DNA of 64,000 nucleotides from Silene latifolia (taxonomy: Eukaryota; Streptophyta; Magnoliopsida; Caryophyllales; Caryophyllaceae): NCBI RefSeq assembly GCF_048544455.1, contig NC_133538.1, forward strand, positions 18,009,469 through 18,073,468, read 5' to 3'. Position 1 is the stretch's first letter; every line of letters starts with the position of its first letter. The position numbers and the translations under genes are program-made. This document shows, in pieces, positions 44,069 through 54,864 of this stretch. Under the pieces are notes generated by a model. It saw only the letters and a list, made by a program, of their open reading frames with translations. It was not told the origin of the DNA and did not search any database.

Positions 44069-46786
44069 TCAATTGCCACTCCTTTCTTCTCCTTCATTGC
44101 CATTTACATCGCACTTGAGCGAAATCCCACCGGCCAAACTTGTTGCTTTCTCCAACGTCCTTTTCTGAAAAAACATATAGAAAATTCCATCTATTAGCGT
44201 TGTGCTATTTATGCTTTAGTAGTACATAACATATACGAAACGTTATTAGGACATTAATAACGCTTGCTTACCACACTTCATGAACATTCGTGTTGTCAAT
44301 CAATCATCGGTTGTCTTGTAAAGGCGTCGACTTTTTACACTTGTTCACCACATACAACATCCAGAGGCCATCAACAAATACAGTACATGGAACTAGTCAA
44401 TAAACATGGAAGGTTCGAGCACAAATAAATACAGATAAAACCATCATGCATGCAAATTTATGAAGAAAAGGCACTTACATGGGTTGTCTCACTCAGTTTA
44501 AACCCCTTACTTACATCTTTCTTTACTAGGGTGGCCATATTCGGCATGAACTTATGACAAATTCTACCCTTCACAACCAGATCAAGCATCTTCCCCTACA
44601 TAAATTGAAGAAACATGTAGTTCTAAGATTGTACATTACAAAGTTAGTTGAATATGTCTCACAATTTACCATAAGTTTTGGACAAAGTATGTAGTGTTGA
44701 GTGTCAATCGGATCTTCCATAAATAAAGTATAATTGATTACCCTTGCCAAAGCCTCCATTACCTAGTAAAAAAGTTAATCAAATTCTGATTTAGTAAAAA
44801 TTAAACAATTAGTTAATGTAATTTAGATGGAAACCTTTTTCAACAACCTCTACACCAATTGGTTCTTCTCCAAGAATAGCTTGACGAACACGACGGACCG
44901 ACAATTCAACTTCTCCGTCATTGAAAATTGAGTCGTCTTTGCACCTAAAAAATAACAATATGGACGATATCAAAGTACACAAACTGTATTATTTTATGAA
45001 AGCAACTACAGAATCCTAAAAATTCCCATGCACTAACCCATACGCAGCTTTGGCAGGATGTAGAACTATACGGCGTAAAAGTTTGTCAACCCTTTCATTG
45101 ATAAATGTCTTTTGGTCCACATCTTCAACACTGCAGTTATTTGTTTCCTTTTCTGTGACCTTTTTAACTCGCTTACGTCCTACCGTTGTCGGCTTTACCT
45201 TCACCTTCTTCAAATCCACATCAACACCCATTTCCTTAGTCACCGAGCACCCTTTACCTTCAAGCCACTTTGGTCTACAGTAGCGTGGACCTATTGGGTA
45301 AGGTTGGCCATAAACGACATTCCGAACAACATCAGACCTTCCAAAATGATCCTCCGAATCACCTACCCTATCGCCAGCCTATTGCCTTTTGAATATCGTG
45401 AGTGTTGCCATGCACCCAATCTTGGCTCATCAACTTTCCACCTAAGGCCCTTACCCTCAAAGTTCAACCTATCAAGATAAATAATCTGCAAGTACAACAC
45501 GTGATGAGACAATGCACGATTATGGAGTGCAACTTTCAGGAAAATTAACAACCATATCCAAGCTATTCACATATAATGAGGAATCACTTACCATCAAGAC
45601 TAATGCACAGCCTGAAATACCATCACATGTACCTTCACCAGTATATTTCACCATCCACTGTAAAATGAACTTAGACCAATTCCATTTCCAACTTTCAGAA
45701 ACGTAATCGTAAACAACCGCTCGTAGCAGCTCTGGACTTGCAAAGTTGCTCTTCGTAGTACAGAGAAGGACACCTAATACATAAAAAATGAAATGCCGCA
45801 AGAAAAGTACTCTACTTTTGACCTCAGATATACATGCATTGTAGATGAAGTTGTAGGGGAGACCACCATAACATTCATAGTGTTTCTTCAATTCCTTAAA
45901 CTCTAGACGCCTTGAAGACGTTTCTTCAAAGTCGAAGGCGTCATCACCATATGGTAAACCAAGCACCCACCCAATCATTTCCTCATCAACTTTAACAATA
46001 TAATCATCACGAATTTTCAGTTCACAGGATCTAGGGTTCCACCTACGATTCAACCATGCCAGAAAAAAACGATCCAAATGACTTGTTTATTTTGAGGTCA
46101 AGGATCGTCTGAAAAATGGACGGCTTTACCCACTGGATTTGATTACTATTTAAGTTGACAATGAGCTCCATTACTTTATGAGGATAAAGGCGCATTGGAG
46201 GATATCAAATTAAAGATAAAAAATTGGGGTTTTTATCGAACAAATTGGAATTAATAGGGAGTACTAATAGGGAGTACTAATAGGGGTTTTTAAAATTTAA
46301 ATATTACCTTTCTCTGGGGCCGATGATTTGTGAAGCTTCCTTGGCCTTCCACGCTTTCCTGGTTTATCGTTGCTTCTATCCTTCGAATGGGTGTCCTTCA
46401 AAAGAACCAAACGATTAATTTTAGTACATCTCCTGCAATTAATTAGCACAAGGATTTACAAGAGTATGAAATTAATTTAAAGACATACAGATTCGGTTTC
46501 GTCTCCGGATTTTGATTCATCCTCTTCATATTCGCCATCCGATTCTCCCTCGTTGTTAAGCTTCATGGTGAATACGGTTGTTCAATTAAATCTAAAATAT
46601 TGAGTAATTAACAAATGAAAAAGTGTAAATAAAGTATGGAAATACGTTATCGTTGACGTCTTCACCGCTTGCTTTGGTCGAACATGTTACTTCGTCTTCT
46701 CTTGTTTTGTCACCCATGTCTATTCCCTTATTGATATCTTGACAACAATCTAGAACATTTTCCCAATATTCTCTGCCTACATCCAT
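44069..46786 (-). CDS. Multi-exon AT-hook protein resembling transposon-carried PMD-like genes
   Basis: Minus-strand exons run from ATG 46786: MDVGREYWENVLDCCQD (46646-46786), an acidic exon (46489-46560, phase 0), an exon with AT-hook core GKRGRPRKLHKSS (46308-46395), then LDRFFLAWLNRRWNPRS, VDEEMIGWVLGLPYGDD, ASPELLRAVVYDYVSESWKW and EGTCDGISGCALVLM, followed by IIYLDRLNFEGKGLRWKVDE, KKVKVKPTTVGRKRVKKV, and smaller exons ending in ...NGNEGEERSGN and stop at 44069. Splice sites (GT...AG) separate most pieces. The VLGLPYGDD segment and overall layout resemble plant-mobile-domain or Ulp1-linked proteins carried by MULEs, but the match is weak. A frame change near 45370 may be an intron or a mutation. 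AT-hook implies nuclear DNA binding. Confidence 0.55.
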
Positions 46787-47119
46787 TATTTTCGACTTGG
46801 AGGGAAGTTAATTTTTTTAATTTTTCACGAAATAGGGTTTTGAATTCTGGATTTGGGGGTGTCTTCTTTCGATTTTTCATTTCGGCGCCTGAATGAATGT
46901 TTTCCCTATTTATTTTCCCTTTAATTTTTAAATAAATTTTTTCACTTATACCCTTGAAATATTGCAACTATGGAGGATGGATTTAGTGAAATTGAGGGGC
47001 ATTATTGTCATCGACATTTTGTTTAAAATATTTATTTCTACCAAATAATTTGATTACGTTAAAAAATGTTTAACCATATTACTTTGGACATTCTCCGGTA
47101 CCAATTTTGTTTAAAAAAT

Positions 47120-47236
47120 GTTTAGGTTTTAGGGTTTTAGGGTTTAGGGTTTAGGGATTTAGGGTTTATGTTTAGGGTTTTAGGGTTTATGGTTTAGGGT
47201 TTCAGGGTTTAGGGTTTAGGGATTAGGGTTTAGGAT
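47120..47236 (+). repeat. Telomere-like TTTAGGG block
   Basis: About 14 perfect or near-perfect TTTAGGG / TTTTAGGG units, the plant telomere motif, internal to the giant MULE. A second block with opposite strand polarity (CCCTAAA) is at 52626-52865. Confidence 0.9.
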
Positions 47237-47267
47237 TACCTACACGGGAATCATATTAAACGAAGAA

Positions 47268-47645
47268 ACATTATGGAGTATGGGGTTGATATACACTACT
47301 GGATAACGTCCGGTACCAACCTGTATTGTGTTAATCATCCTACATGTGATGTTACAATCCTCAAATATGAAGCATTATGGATTATGGGGGTGACATATAC
47401 ACTACTTTCGATAACGTCCTATACCAACCTCGTATTGTGTTAATCATCCTACATGTGATGTTACAATCCTCAAATATGAAGCATTATGGACTATGGGGTG
47501 ACATATACACTACTTTGGACAACGTCCGTACCAACCTCGTATTGTGTTAATCATCCTACATGTGATGTTACAATCCTCAAATATGAAGCATTATGGATTA
47601 TGGGGGTGACATATACACTACTTTGGACAACCTCCTGTACCAACC
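47268..47645. repeat. Tandem repeat, about 108-bp unit, 3.5 copies
   Basis: Units run ATTATGGATTATGGGGGTGA ... CCAACCTCGTATTGTGTTAA ... TCCTCAAATATGAAGC. The unit end echoes in 47640-47770. Copies differ by a few bases and 1-2 base indels. Confidence 0.92.
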
Positions 47646-48041
47646 TCGCGTAGGGATTACCTACACGGAATCATACTAAACGAAGAAACCTACTCAAGGG
47701 TGGCAACATTGTATTAATCATCTACATTGTATTAATCATCTACATGTGATGTTACAATTCTCAAATTAGATTGAGCTTACTTATAAATCATTATTTAGTA
47801 TAATTTATTTTAATATAATTAAAATTACTTATATTAACCATTAAACCATATAAACCCTAAAACCGTAGTAAATGACCTATTTATCGTCAGAACTATTTAA
47901 TAGTTCTATATAATGTAACCTAGTTGCCTTCCCTATTAAATAGTTACATAACATACACTTTATTATCAACTCCTCATATCTACCCCAATATTTAAATCAA
48001 AATTAAATATATTATCACCTACCTTCCGAAGATGATGTTCA

Positions 48042-48507
48042 ATGTCGACAAAGGATGACGAATGTCCAAAGAATCCGATAGACATAATGGATGAAGATAG
48101 GAAGTCCTTTAAGGAAAATCACGTAGAGGACCAAAAAAATGCAATGGAATGGCTCTTTAAACGTACCCACACACTTGAAGAAGATGGTGTAAGGAGAAAT
48201 CAAAGTCGTAACATAATTCTCAACTGAAGAGATTGTGAGAGATGGAATCTTTAATAAGTTAGCATTGGGAGATAAGAAGAATATGGCCGAGGTTTGCAAA
48301 TCCTGGGCAAAATGGTTCCTCATTGGAACAAATGGTCCTAGGCTTGACAGAGTTTATGATCAAAGTTTGACATATAAACTCCGGCTAGGAACGCAAGTCG
48401 TTAGTCGAGGTGATTTAGATGTTAAGAGATACTCGCCTCTGTCATTATATGAACGGAGAAAACAAAGAAAAGAAGCTTCCATCTTCATCGTAGAGTACAA
48501 TTACTAA
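48042..48507 (+). pseudogene. F-box-like gene, copy 1 (frameshifted)
   Basis: ATG 48042 begins a charged N-terminus (EDRKSFKENHVEDQKNAMEW). A one-base shift near 48225-48237 leads to TEEIVRDGIFNKLALGDKKN and MAEVCKSWAKWFL, then RLGTQVVSRGDLDVKRYSPL and a stop at 48507. The block I-(5)-IFNKLA-(2)-DKKN-AEVCK-WAKWF has the spacing of an F-box (L..IL..L....L..VCK.W), which binds SKP1 in ubiquitin ligases; without a clear LP start the call is tentative. Copy 2 at 53167-53674 aligns along its full length. The total is about 155 codons. Confidence 0.55.
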
Positions 48508-48688
48508 GTTATTTTGATTAATAATTTAATTAAGTTGGAGGACATGCATATTATGGGAACCTATCTAATATCTCTTTCTTATCTGTTGTTGTTAATTTGT
48601 TTTGCAGATTTTCTGGGTTGATGTAGAAGTCCCTTATCTCGAAGCAATATGATGGTTTTATTGTCTTCTTTTGTATTTGAAAATCATT

Positions 48689-48841
48689 ATGTATTGTTGA
48701 CATTATCGTTTATGCAATTTCAAATATCGTTTTAATTTGTGTTCCATTATCGTTTCGATGTTTGAATTTCAATTCATGATGTATTGTTCACATTATCGTT
48801 TATGCAATATGAATATCGTTCTATTTTCTGATCCATTATCG
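48689..48841. repeat. Tandem pair, about 85-bp unit
   Basis: ATGTATTGTT(G/C)ACATTATCGTTTATGCAAT followed by ATATCGTT and CCATTATCG occurs twice downstream of F-box-like copy 1. Confidence 0.8.
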
Positions 48842-49489
48842 AATTATATAAATTTGACTTAAGTTCAGAAGTACAATTTTTTAATTTTTTTAAAAATTGA
48901 AGAAATAATCAAAACAAGTCATCAAGCTTCAAATATTTCAATATCGTTTCGATGATAATTTTCAAATTTCATGATATTTTTTTTTAATCAAAAAAATAAA
49001 TAACTAAAAAAATATCAATGGACCAATTGAAAAAGACACTGAGTAATGAACAAACATCTTCATATAAACTTTATTTTTTAGTTGCAGAAAGGTTTCTCTA
49101 TTAACAGGTTGTAATTAATTATAATTAAAAAAAATTTTGAGTAATCAACAGACATCTTCATAAATACTCTGTCTTGCACAATTATCCATAACAAATGTGA
49201 TATTTTAGTCCCAAAACGTCTTTTCTTATAACAGTATTGATTTATTATAATTAAAAATTATAAAGTATTTACTTTTAAACGGTTCATATTAATCCCACTT
49301 CCCCGTACACGCCAACCGTCATTGGTCAATAAAAAGATAATTTCTGAAAGTTCTTACACGCGCGTCCCCTATTAATAGGCTCATTGGTTTACAATTTCCA
49401 CCAATGGTCCACATTTCCCATTTTACTCATTAATCATATTAAATTGATTTTTAATTTTAAAAAAAAAATCCCACAAGTTAACTTAAAAC
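48842..49489. other. AT-rich spacer upstream of family member C
   Basis: No coding signal. It probably contains the promoter for the gene at 49490; a CACGCGCGTCCCC patch at about 49357 is the only GC-rich island. Confidence 0.4.
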
Positions 49490-49894
49490 ATGGCGGATAA
49501 ACGATGCCTCCGTGAGAAGTTTGAAGAAGATAAAAGGAGAGAAAAGGCCATAAGACAAGAACCATGGTATTTAGAAGTGAAAAAGAGAAAAGTGGAACAA
49601 CGTCAACGGCTTGAGAAAGATTATTTGGATTTCATTAGAAATCCCCCACAACAAATTAGTCTCGACGGTACGGATAAGAGGTCATCTCGCTACCAAGTTG
49701 GTTCTTCTGAGGATTTGATGGTGGGGTATATATTACCCCGGTGCGGATGGAATGCAATTGTCGTGAGCAAAACAACCAGAGCATGGCATCAGTGGTGGTT
49801 TCGGTCCGCGTGGCTAATGGAGGAGATGGAGGAAAAGACTAGAGAAGAATTGGACTTCTACGGCGTATATGATGGAAAATTATATTGTCCATGA
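49490..49894 (+). CDS. VGS-DLM-PRC family member C (intact, 134 residues)
   Basis: An uninterrupted frame from ATG 49490 encodes a very charged N-terminal helix (residues 1-60: LREKFEEDKRREKAIRQE, KKRKVEQRQRLEKDYLDF), then LDGTDKRSSRYQVGSSEDLM, VGYILPRCGWNAIVVSKTT, RAWHQWWFRSAWLMEEMEE and the terminus ...YDGKLYCP. Compared with members A and B, the best conserved residues are G-T-(D)-RSS, VGS, DLMVGYI, PRC, W-WWF and the terminal YCP. I know no family with this signature, no enzyme motif is evident, and there is no signal peptide or membrane segment. The last 55 bases are duplicated just downstream. Of the three copies this one best represents a functional product. Confidence 0.72.
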   Translation: MADKRCLREKFEEDKRREKAIRQEPWYLEVKKRKVEQRQRLEKDYLDFIRNPPQQISLDGTDKRSSRYQVGSSEDLMVGYILPRCGWNAIVVSKTTRAWHQWWFRSAWLMEEMEEKTREELDFYGVYDGKLYCP

Positions 49895-50027
49895 AGTTAT
49901 CTATTAAGTCCAGTATATTTTGGGATTTCATAATTAAGTTATTATAAGTCTTCAATTTAGTTATTATAAGTCTTCTACGGCGTATATGATGGAAAATTAT
50001 ATTGTCCATGAAGTAATCTATTAAGTC
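49855..50027. repeat. Duplicated 3' end of family member C
   Basis: TTCTACGGCGTATATGATGG through TTGTCCATGAAGT and TCTATTAAGTCC is present at 49855-49912 and again at 49971-50028, so the final codons and stop were copied into the 3' flank. Confidence 0.9.
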
Positions 50028-50473
50028 CGTAATAATGTTGTTTATGTAATATTGAGTTTCTAACGTTGTTAATATTTGATGGAATTGAATCATATGTTTA
50101 ATGCAAAATAGTAGGAACTAGTGAATTCTAATATCTAATGGTTTTTAAATGTAGATACATGTAAAACGTAAACTTCTACAATAAAAATATATTTGAAATG
50201 AATTTATAATAAACCCTACCGATGCTTAAATTTTGTTGATTATACCTCTAAGACGTAAACTTCTACAAATATATTGGTTTGTGAAATTAACTTAATTTAA
50301 AACGTAAATATAACGATTTAGACAATTAATCCACTTGATATGAAAATAAACTCCATTAATGAAAGTTATGCATGCAAAATAGAAGTACAGCAATTGCGAA
50401 AGATACTGCTAACCCCGAACCCCCCCTCTCCCCCTCATAACTAAATTAATATTAATCCTTAGATTAAAGCTTG

Positions 50474-50911
50474 TTAGAAGTGTAGTCTTCTAACAATTAT
50501 ATTTTCTGATCCATATTTCCTTTTCATTCCTCTCGTAAGAACATTTGGCCTTGGTGACGGCGTGTTAACTGTTGGGGTTGCTAACCTTACACGGTTGCTC
50601 CTTCTAGCAGTTGGTGTCTCAACAATATCATTCTTGACCGGGTAGAGAATGACATCTTCATCACTTGGCCTTGCAACATCAACGACCCCGTTTATTTCCC
50701 TCGTGTACAAATGTTCGATCTCTTCTCGCTTTGACTCGAACATTAGGTTAAACTCCTCCTCGTACATGTTATCTAGTAAGCGATTTGGAGTTCTAGGGAT
50801 TCTAGAAATTGCGTTGGATACTGCAATTTTTCCAGATTCCTTGAGCATTTCCCTCATGAACATCCTTAAAGAAAGAAGATCAGCCATGTGGGCCTTTCTT
50901 TCCATCGACAT
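50474..50911 (-). CDS. Orphan basic protein, 145 residues
   Basis: An open frame from ATG 50911 to a stop at 50474, with a TATAAAAT box about 85 bases upstream on the same strand (about 50992-50999). The first 100 residues are helix-prone and mixed in charge (MADLLSLRMFMREMLKESGK, EEEFNLMFESKREEIEHLY). The last 45 are basic and Ser/Thr/Pro-rich (TARRSNRVRLATPTVNTPSP) and end with TRGMKRKYGSENIIVRRLHF, a probable nuclear-import signal. I recognise no domain. It lies on the opposite strand to its neighbours, between member C and the tandem array inside the giant MULE. The opposite-strand frame at 50649-50972 looks like a shadow. Confidence 0.55.
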   Translation of the reverse strand: MSMERKAHMADLLSLRMFMREMLKESGKIAVSNAISRIPRTPNRLLDNMYEEEFNLMFESKREEIEHLYTREINGVVDVARPSDEDVILYPVKNDIVETPTARRSNRVRLATPTVNTPSPRPNVLTRGMKRKYGSENIIVRRLHF

Positions 50912-51599
50912 TGTTTTGTATAGAGTAATAAAAGGATTTTTCTTTTACTTGAGTGTTAAGTTGTGTGTATAAAAAATGGAGGGAGGTGATTATTTTATAG
51001 TGTAAGCTTTCCCTCCATAATTACCCTAATGTAGTAAAATTTCCCTCCAAAATTACACTTAATGTAGTAAACTTTCCCTCCAAAAAACTAAAGGCCAATA
51101 TAGTAAATTAAAAGTAACATATAACATTAAATCTAAAATATTGGATACAATTTAAAGAAAATTAACCACTATCTTTTTTTTTTGGAGTATAAGATATACA
51201 ATATATACATATAAATAACCTTCCTTAAATTCGATTTTCATAAATTTATATTTTAATCTAAAAGGCCATTGAGTTCTGACATTTCTTTAATATTCCAATG
51301 TTATTTCATGATGATATTGTTCTTTTTTAAGCTGCAAGTAAATTGTGTTTCTTAAGTTCCCTATGTAATCTTTATTATGTCATCTATTTACGAGGTAATG
51401 TGTTTATTAACCTAGTTTTATGCGTACGTTTTTGGTAGTAGGTTTAATATTTTAGTATACCTAATTTTGTTCATCAATAATTTATTTTGTAACAAAATAA
51501 AACATGCCATGAGTAGTAAACGAATTAACAATTAATTTGTAAACAAATTAACGTAAATCCTTCTCAATTTTAAATGACTTCAACAAAACATAAGTTTAA

Positions 51600-52345
51600 T
51601 CCTAATAAAGAAAGGAAATAGATAACAATTGACCGAGACAGATGGAGTATGACTCAAATGTTATCTAAATCTATTTTGAGTAATAGAAGAAAAAAGGAAA
51701 TAGATAACAATTGACCGAGACGGATGGAGTATCAATCAACTATTATCTAAATCTATTTTGAGTAATACAAGAAAAAAGGAAATAGATAACAATTGACCGA
51801 GACGGATGGAGTATCAATCAACTATTATCTAAATCTATTTTGAGTAATACAAGAAAAAAGGAAATAGATAACAATTGACCGAGACAGATGGAGTATGACT
51901 CAAATGTTATCTAAATCTATTTTTAGTAATACAACAAAAAAGGAAATAGATAGCAATTGACCGAGACAGATGGAGTATGACTCAAATGTTATCTAAATCT
52001 ATTTTGAGTAATAGAAGAAAAAAGTAAATAGATAACAATTGACCGAGACGGATGGAGTATCAATCAACTATTATCTAAATCTATTTTGAGTAATACAAGA
52101 AAAAAGGAAATAGATAACAATTGACCGAGACAGATGGAGTATGACTCAAATGTTATCTAAATCTATTTTTAGTAATACAACAAAAAAGGAAATAGATAGC
52201 AATTGACCGAGACAGATGGAGTATGACTCAAATGTTATCTAAATCTATTTTTAGTAATACAACAAAAAAGGAAATAGATAGCAATTGACCGAGACAGATG
52301 GAGTATGACTCAAATGTTATCTAAATCTAGTTTTAGTAATAACAT
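51600..52345. repeat. Tandem array, about 82-bp unit, nine copies
   Basis: Each unit carries GAAATAGATAACAATTGACC, GAGAC(A/G)GATGGAGTATGACT or a CAATCAACT variant, TTATCTAAATCTATTTT(G/T)AG and TAATACAA(G/C)AAAAAAG. TTGACCGAGACGGATGGAGTA is the complement of a Stowaway-type MITE end (TACTCCATCCGTCTCGGTCAA). Two variant types (GACT..AATG and CAATCAACT) alternate, implying block-wise amplification. Degenerate copies continue to about 52620. Confidence 0.93.
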
Positions 52346-52625
52346 TTCAAATGAAACCCAAAAAGGAAATAGATATCAACTAATGTACAAATTTATAGTA
52401 TCACTCAATAGTTATATTATGATAATTTTAGTAATATTTGAGTAATACACCCAAAAAGGAAATTTAGATATCAATTGACAGACAAATATGGACTATGACT
52501 CAATAGTTATCAAAATCTATTTTTAGTAAATAACATTTGAGTAATACATCCAAAAAGGTAATTTACATATCAATTGACAGAGAAATAGGTACATAAACCT
52601 AAGATCGAGACGAAATGAGTAAACC

Positions 52626-52865
52626 TTTTTTTTTAAAAACAAACCCTAAAATAAACCTACCCTAGTAAAAAAAACCCTACAAACCCTTTTTAAAACCATA
52701 CCCTAAAATAAACCCAACCCTAAAACCACCAAAACCAACCCTAAAATAAACGTGACGTAGAAATAATTATACTTAACAAACACTAAATACAATCCCAACC
52801 AACCCTAAAACACTAGAAACCCTAAAACAACCAACCCTAAAATAAACCAAACCTAGAAACAAAGC
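52626..52865 (-). repeat. Telomere-like CCCTAAA block (degenerate)
   Basis: About fifteen AACCCTAAAA-type units separated by AT-rich bases; polarity is opposite to the block at 47120-47236. Confidence 0.75.
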
Positions 52866-53166
52866 GCCATAAGTTAGACCTACTACTTCGTACAAAAAAT
52901 AGTTGATCAATTAAGTTGTATAAACGAACATTGTCTAGTAATGTTCACTTAAAATAGATATCATAATATTATATTTGGTATCTTTTTAATTAATTTAGTT
53001 TCATGTAACCTTTCATTATCTGCTACATTCTTCAAATAAACAGTTGTGTATTTAAGGCCACAGACCCATTACGGTCACGCATCTTAAATAAATACCTTAT
53101 GCTTCCAACCTAAAAGACTATCTAAGGTTAAATTAAACATAATTTAACATAAAAAAATATTCAAAT

Positions 53167-53674
53167 ATGAGAATAGTTGACTGTCGATTTCATTCAATCA
53201 ATAGATTGGAAGAGGACAAACAATTGTTCAAAGAAGAATATATCGCCAACAAAAAGCGCTCCATGCAAATGGATTTCGATGTTGAATATAGTGTTGAAAG
53301 AAACCGGGGAACGGGTTCACCTATTACCGAAGTCCTCGGCAATGTGGATATTATGAGTACTCATATATTCAATAGGTTGGCCACAAAATGATAAGAAGAA
53401 TGTAGCAGAGGTATGCAAAGCTTGGGCTAAATGGTTTCTTCTTGGAGACCATGAACCATCATTTATAAGAGATTACCGTCTGTCCTTACGCCGAGAGGTG
53501 AAGTTTGGTATCCTTACTATAAGAAGAGGGACTAATTTAGTCAAGGAATATTGTCTATGCCAGGGGATAAGAGACCCAAGAATAAAAGATTTGTTTCATC
53601 TTGACCAAAGGCTTGCCATAATAGAGGATAGGGTTGCAAGAATTTTATCAAGGGTGGATCAAAGAGTTTACTAA
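53167..53674 (+). pseudogene. F-box-like gene, copy 2 (frameshifted)
   Basis: From ATG 53167 the N-terminus (RLEEDKQLFKEEYIANKKRS) aligns with copy 1, then VDIMSTHIFNRLAT. A one-base shift in an A-run near 53385-53390 continues with NDKKNVAEVCKAWAKWFLLG, REVKFGILTIRRGTNLVKEY, an extra C-terminal part (GIRDPRIKDLFHLDQRLAII) and a stop at 53674. As in copy 1, the IFNRL-(4)-DKKN-AEVCK-WAKWF block resembles an F-box. It is about 15-25 residues longer than copy 1. Each copy has a one-base frameshift in the same short region, before or inside the F-box-like block. Confidence 0.55.
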
Positions 53675-54182
53675 ATAACTTTCATGGATCCTTTTAATTT
53701 CAAGTAGATTCATAGTCTCGTTTCGATTTTAGATGGTCGAATTTGTTATGTTCCTATTTTCAATTCAGTATTAAGTCTTATCTACCAGTTCGATTTTACG
53801 TTTCAAATCCTTGCACTCTTTAATTTACCTTCAAATGTGCTAAATTAAAGTATTTAAAAATTATGCCAATTTCAATTATTTATATAATTTCAATCAAAAT
53901 ACAAAGAATGGTACGCCAACAAATCACCAACTTATTTTTTTATATTTAATAGAGTAATGGTGAAGCAACGGTAATTAAAAAGTAATTTTAAATTAAATTT
54001 ATATTAATTTAATTTAATTTAATTAATTTCTTTGATGTCATGGTAGTAGAACAATCACCAACTTAATTATAAATAGTGGGGAGCTAACACAAAGTAGCCA
54101 TTCTAAAACATAACTATTCATCTCTTTCTAAACTATTTCACCTTTTATCTTCTCTCTAAATAAATCAACTAAAATTTTTAGA

Positions 54183-54455
54183 ATGAGAAACCTTAATGAA
54201 TTGTTAATTGAATCGTTGCTATTTTTAGAAGAACAAGTTTCCAATCTTCGTGAACTCGAGTTCAAAGCAATGAAGGTGGTTGTCGGGGCGATTGAAACTC
54301 GTAACGATTGTTATTTAAGGGGCCTTAAGGAAACAGAAAAGGACGCGGATGATTTCATCAAATACGTGTTGGGTACGTATGAAAAATTTAACAATCTTAG
54401 AAAAGGGTTTGAAGAGGATATTGACGCTCTAAAGTTCATTATTAATAAGGATTAG
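54183..54455 (+). CDS. Small coiled-coil protein A1 (90 residues)
   Basis: An intact frame from ATG 54183, with TATAAATAG at 54068-54076 about 107 bases upstream. The protein is almost entirely helical and acidic: LLFLEEQVSNLRELEFKAMK, VVVGAIETRNDCYLRGLKET, EKDADDFIKYVLGTYEKFNN, FEEDIDALKFI. Its tandem copy A2 lies 410 bases downstream and keeps GAIETRN-CY--G-KE-EK-ADD-I. No signal peptide or catalytic motif is evident. The duplicated unit covers promoter, gene and 3' flank (TTGGGTTTTCTCT in both). Function unknown; a small oligomerising partner protein would fit. Confidence 0.65.
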   Translation: MRNLNELLIESLLFLEEQVSNLRELEFKAMKVVVGAIETRNDCYLRGLKETEKDADDFIKYVLGTYEKFNNLRKGFEEDIDALKFIINKD

Positions 54456-54864
54456 GAGACCTTATTTTATTCCTGTTTGATATTTAGTTATATAATTACG
54501 TTGTACTTTTTTTTTAAGTTTATCCTGGTGTTATTTCTAAATTAGTTAACATTGTTGGGTTTTCTCTACTTCTACCTCTTACATTAGGTGTATCATTCAT
54601 TTGATTTCTATGCAAGTGACCATTGTTTGCAAGGTAAATGAAATTGGCAATCACCAACAGTCATAATTTATGAACCAATTTGTCAAAAATAAAAATAAAA
54701 ATAAAAACGCAAGTGGCAATTTTTTTTAACTATTCAACGCACGGTTCTCCAAAGGTCATAAATTCAATTATAAATATTAGGTGGTTAACATCATTCTAAA
54801 AGAAAACAATTTAAAATAACAATAGTTATCTCTTTCTTCTCACTAAAACTACAAAAGATTTCAA

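Noticed and set aside
47120-47236. Telomere-type repeats as a chromosome end
   Set aside because: Unique sequence and genes continue on both sides; the block is short and degenerate.
50649-50972. Plus-strand 107-residue frame
   Set aside because: Antiparallel shadow of the better supported minus-strand gene with its own TATA box.
51600-52345. Regular 82-bp repeats resembling CRISPR or a centromeric satellite
   Set aside because: No repeat/spacer structure and only nine units, with a MITE end in each; a local minisatellite is simpler.
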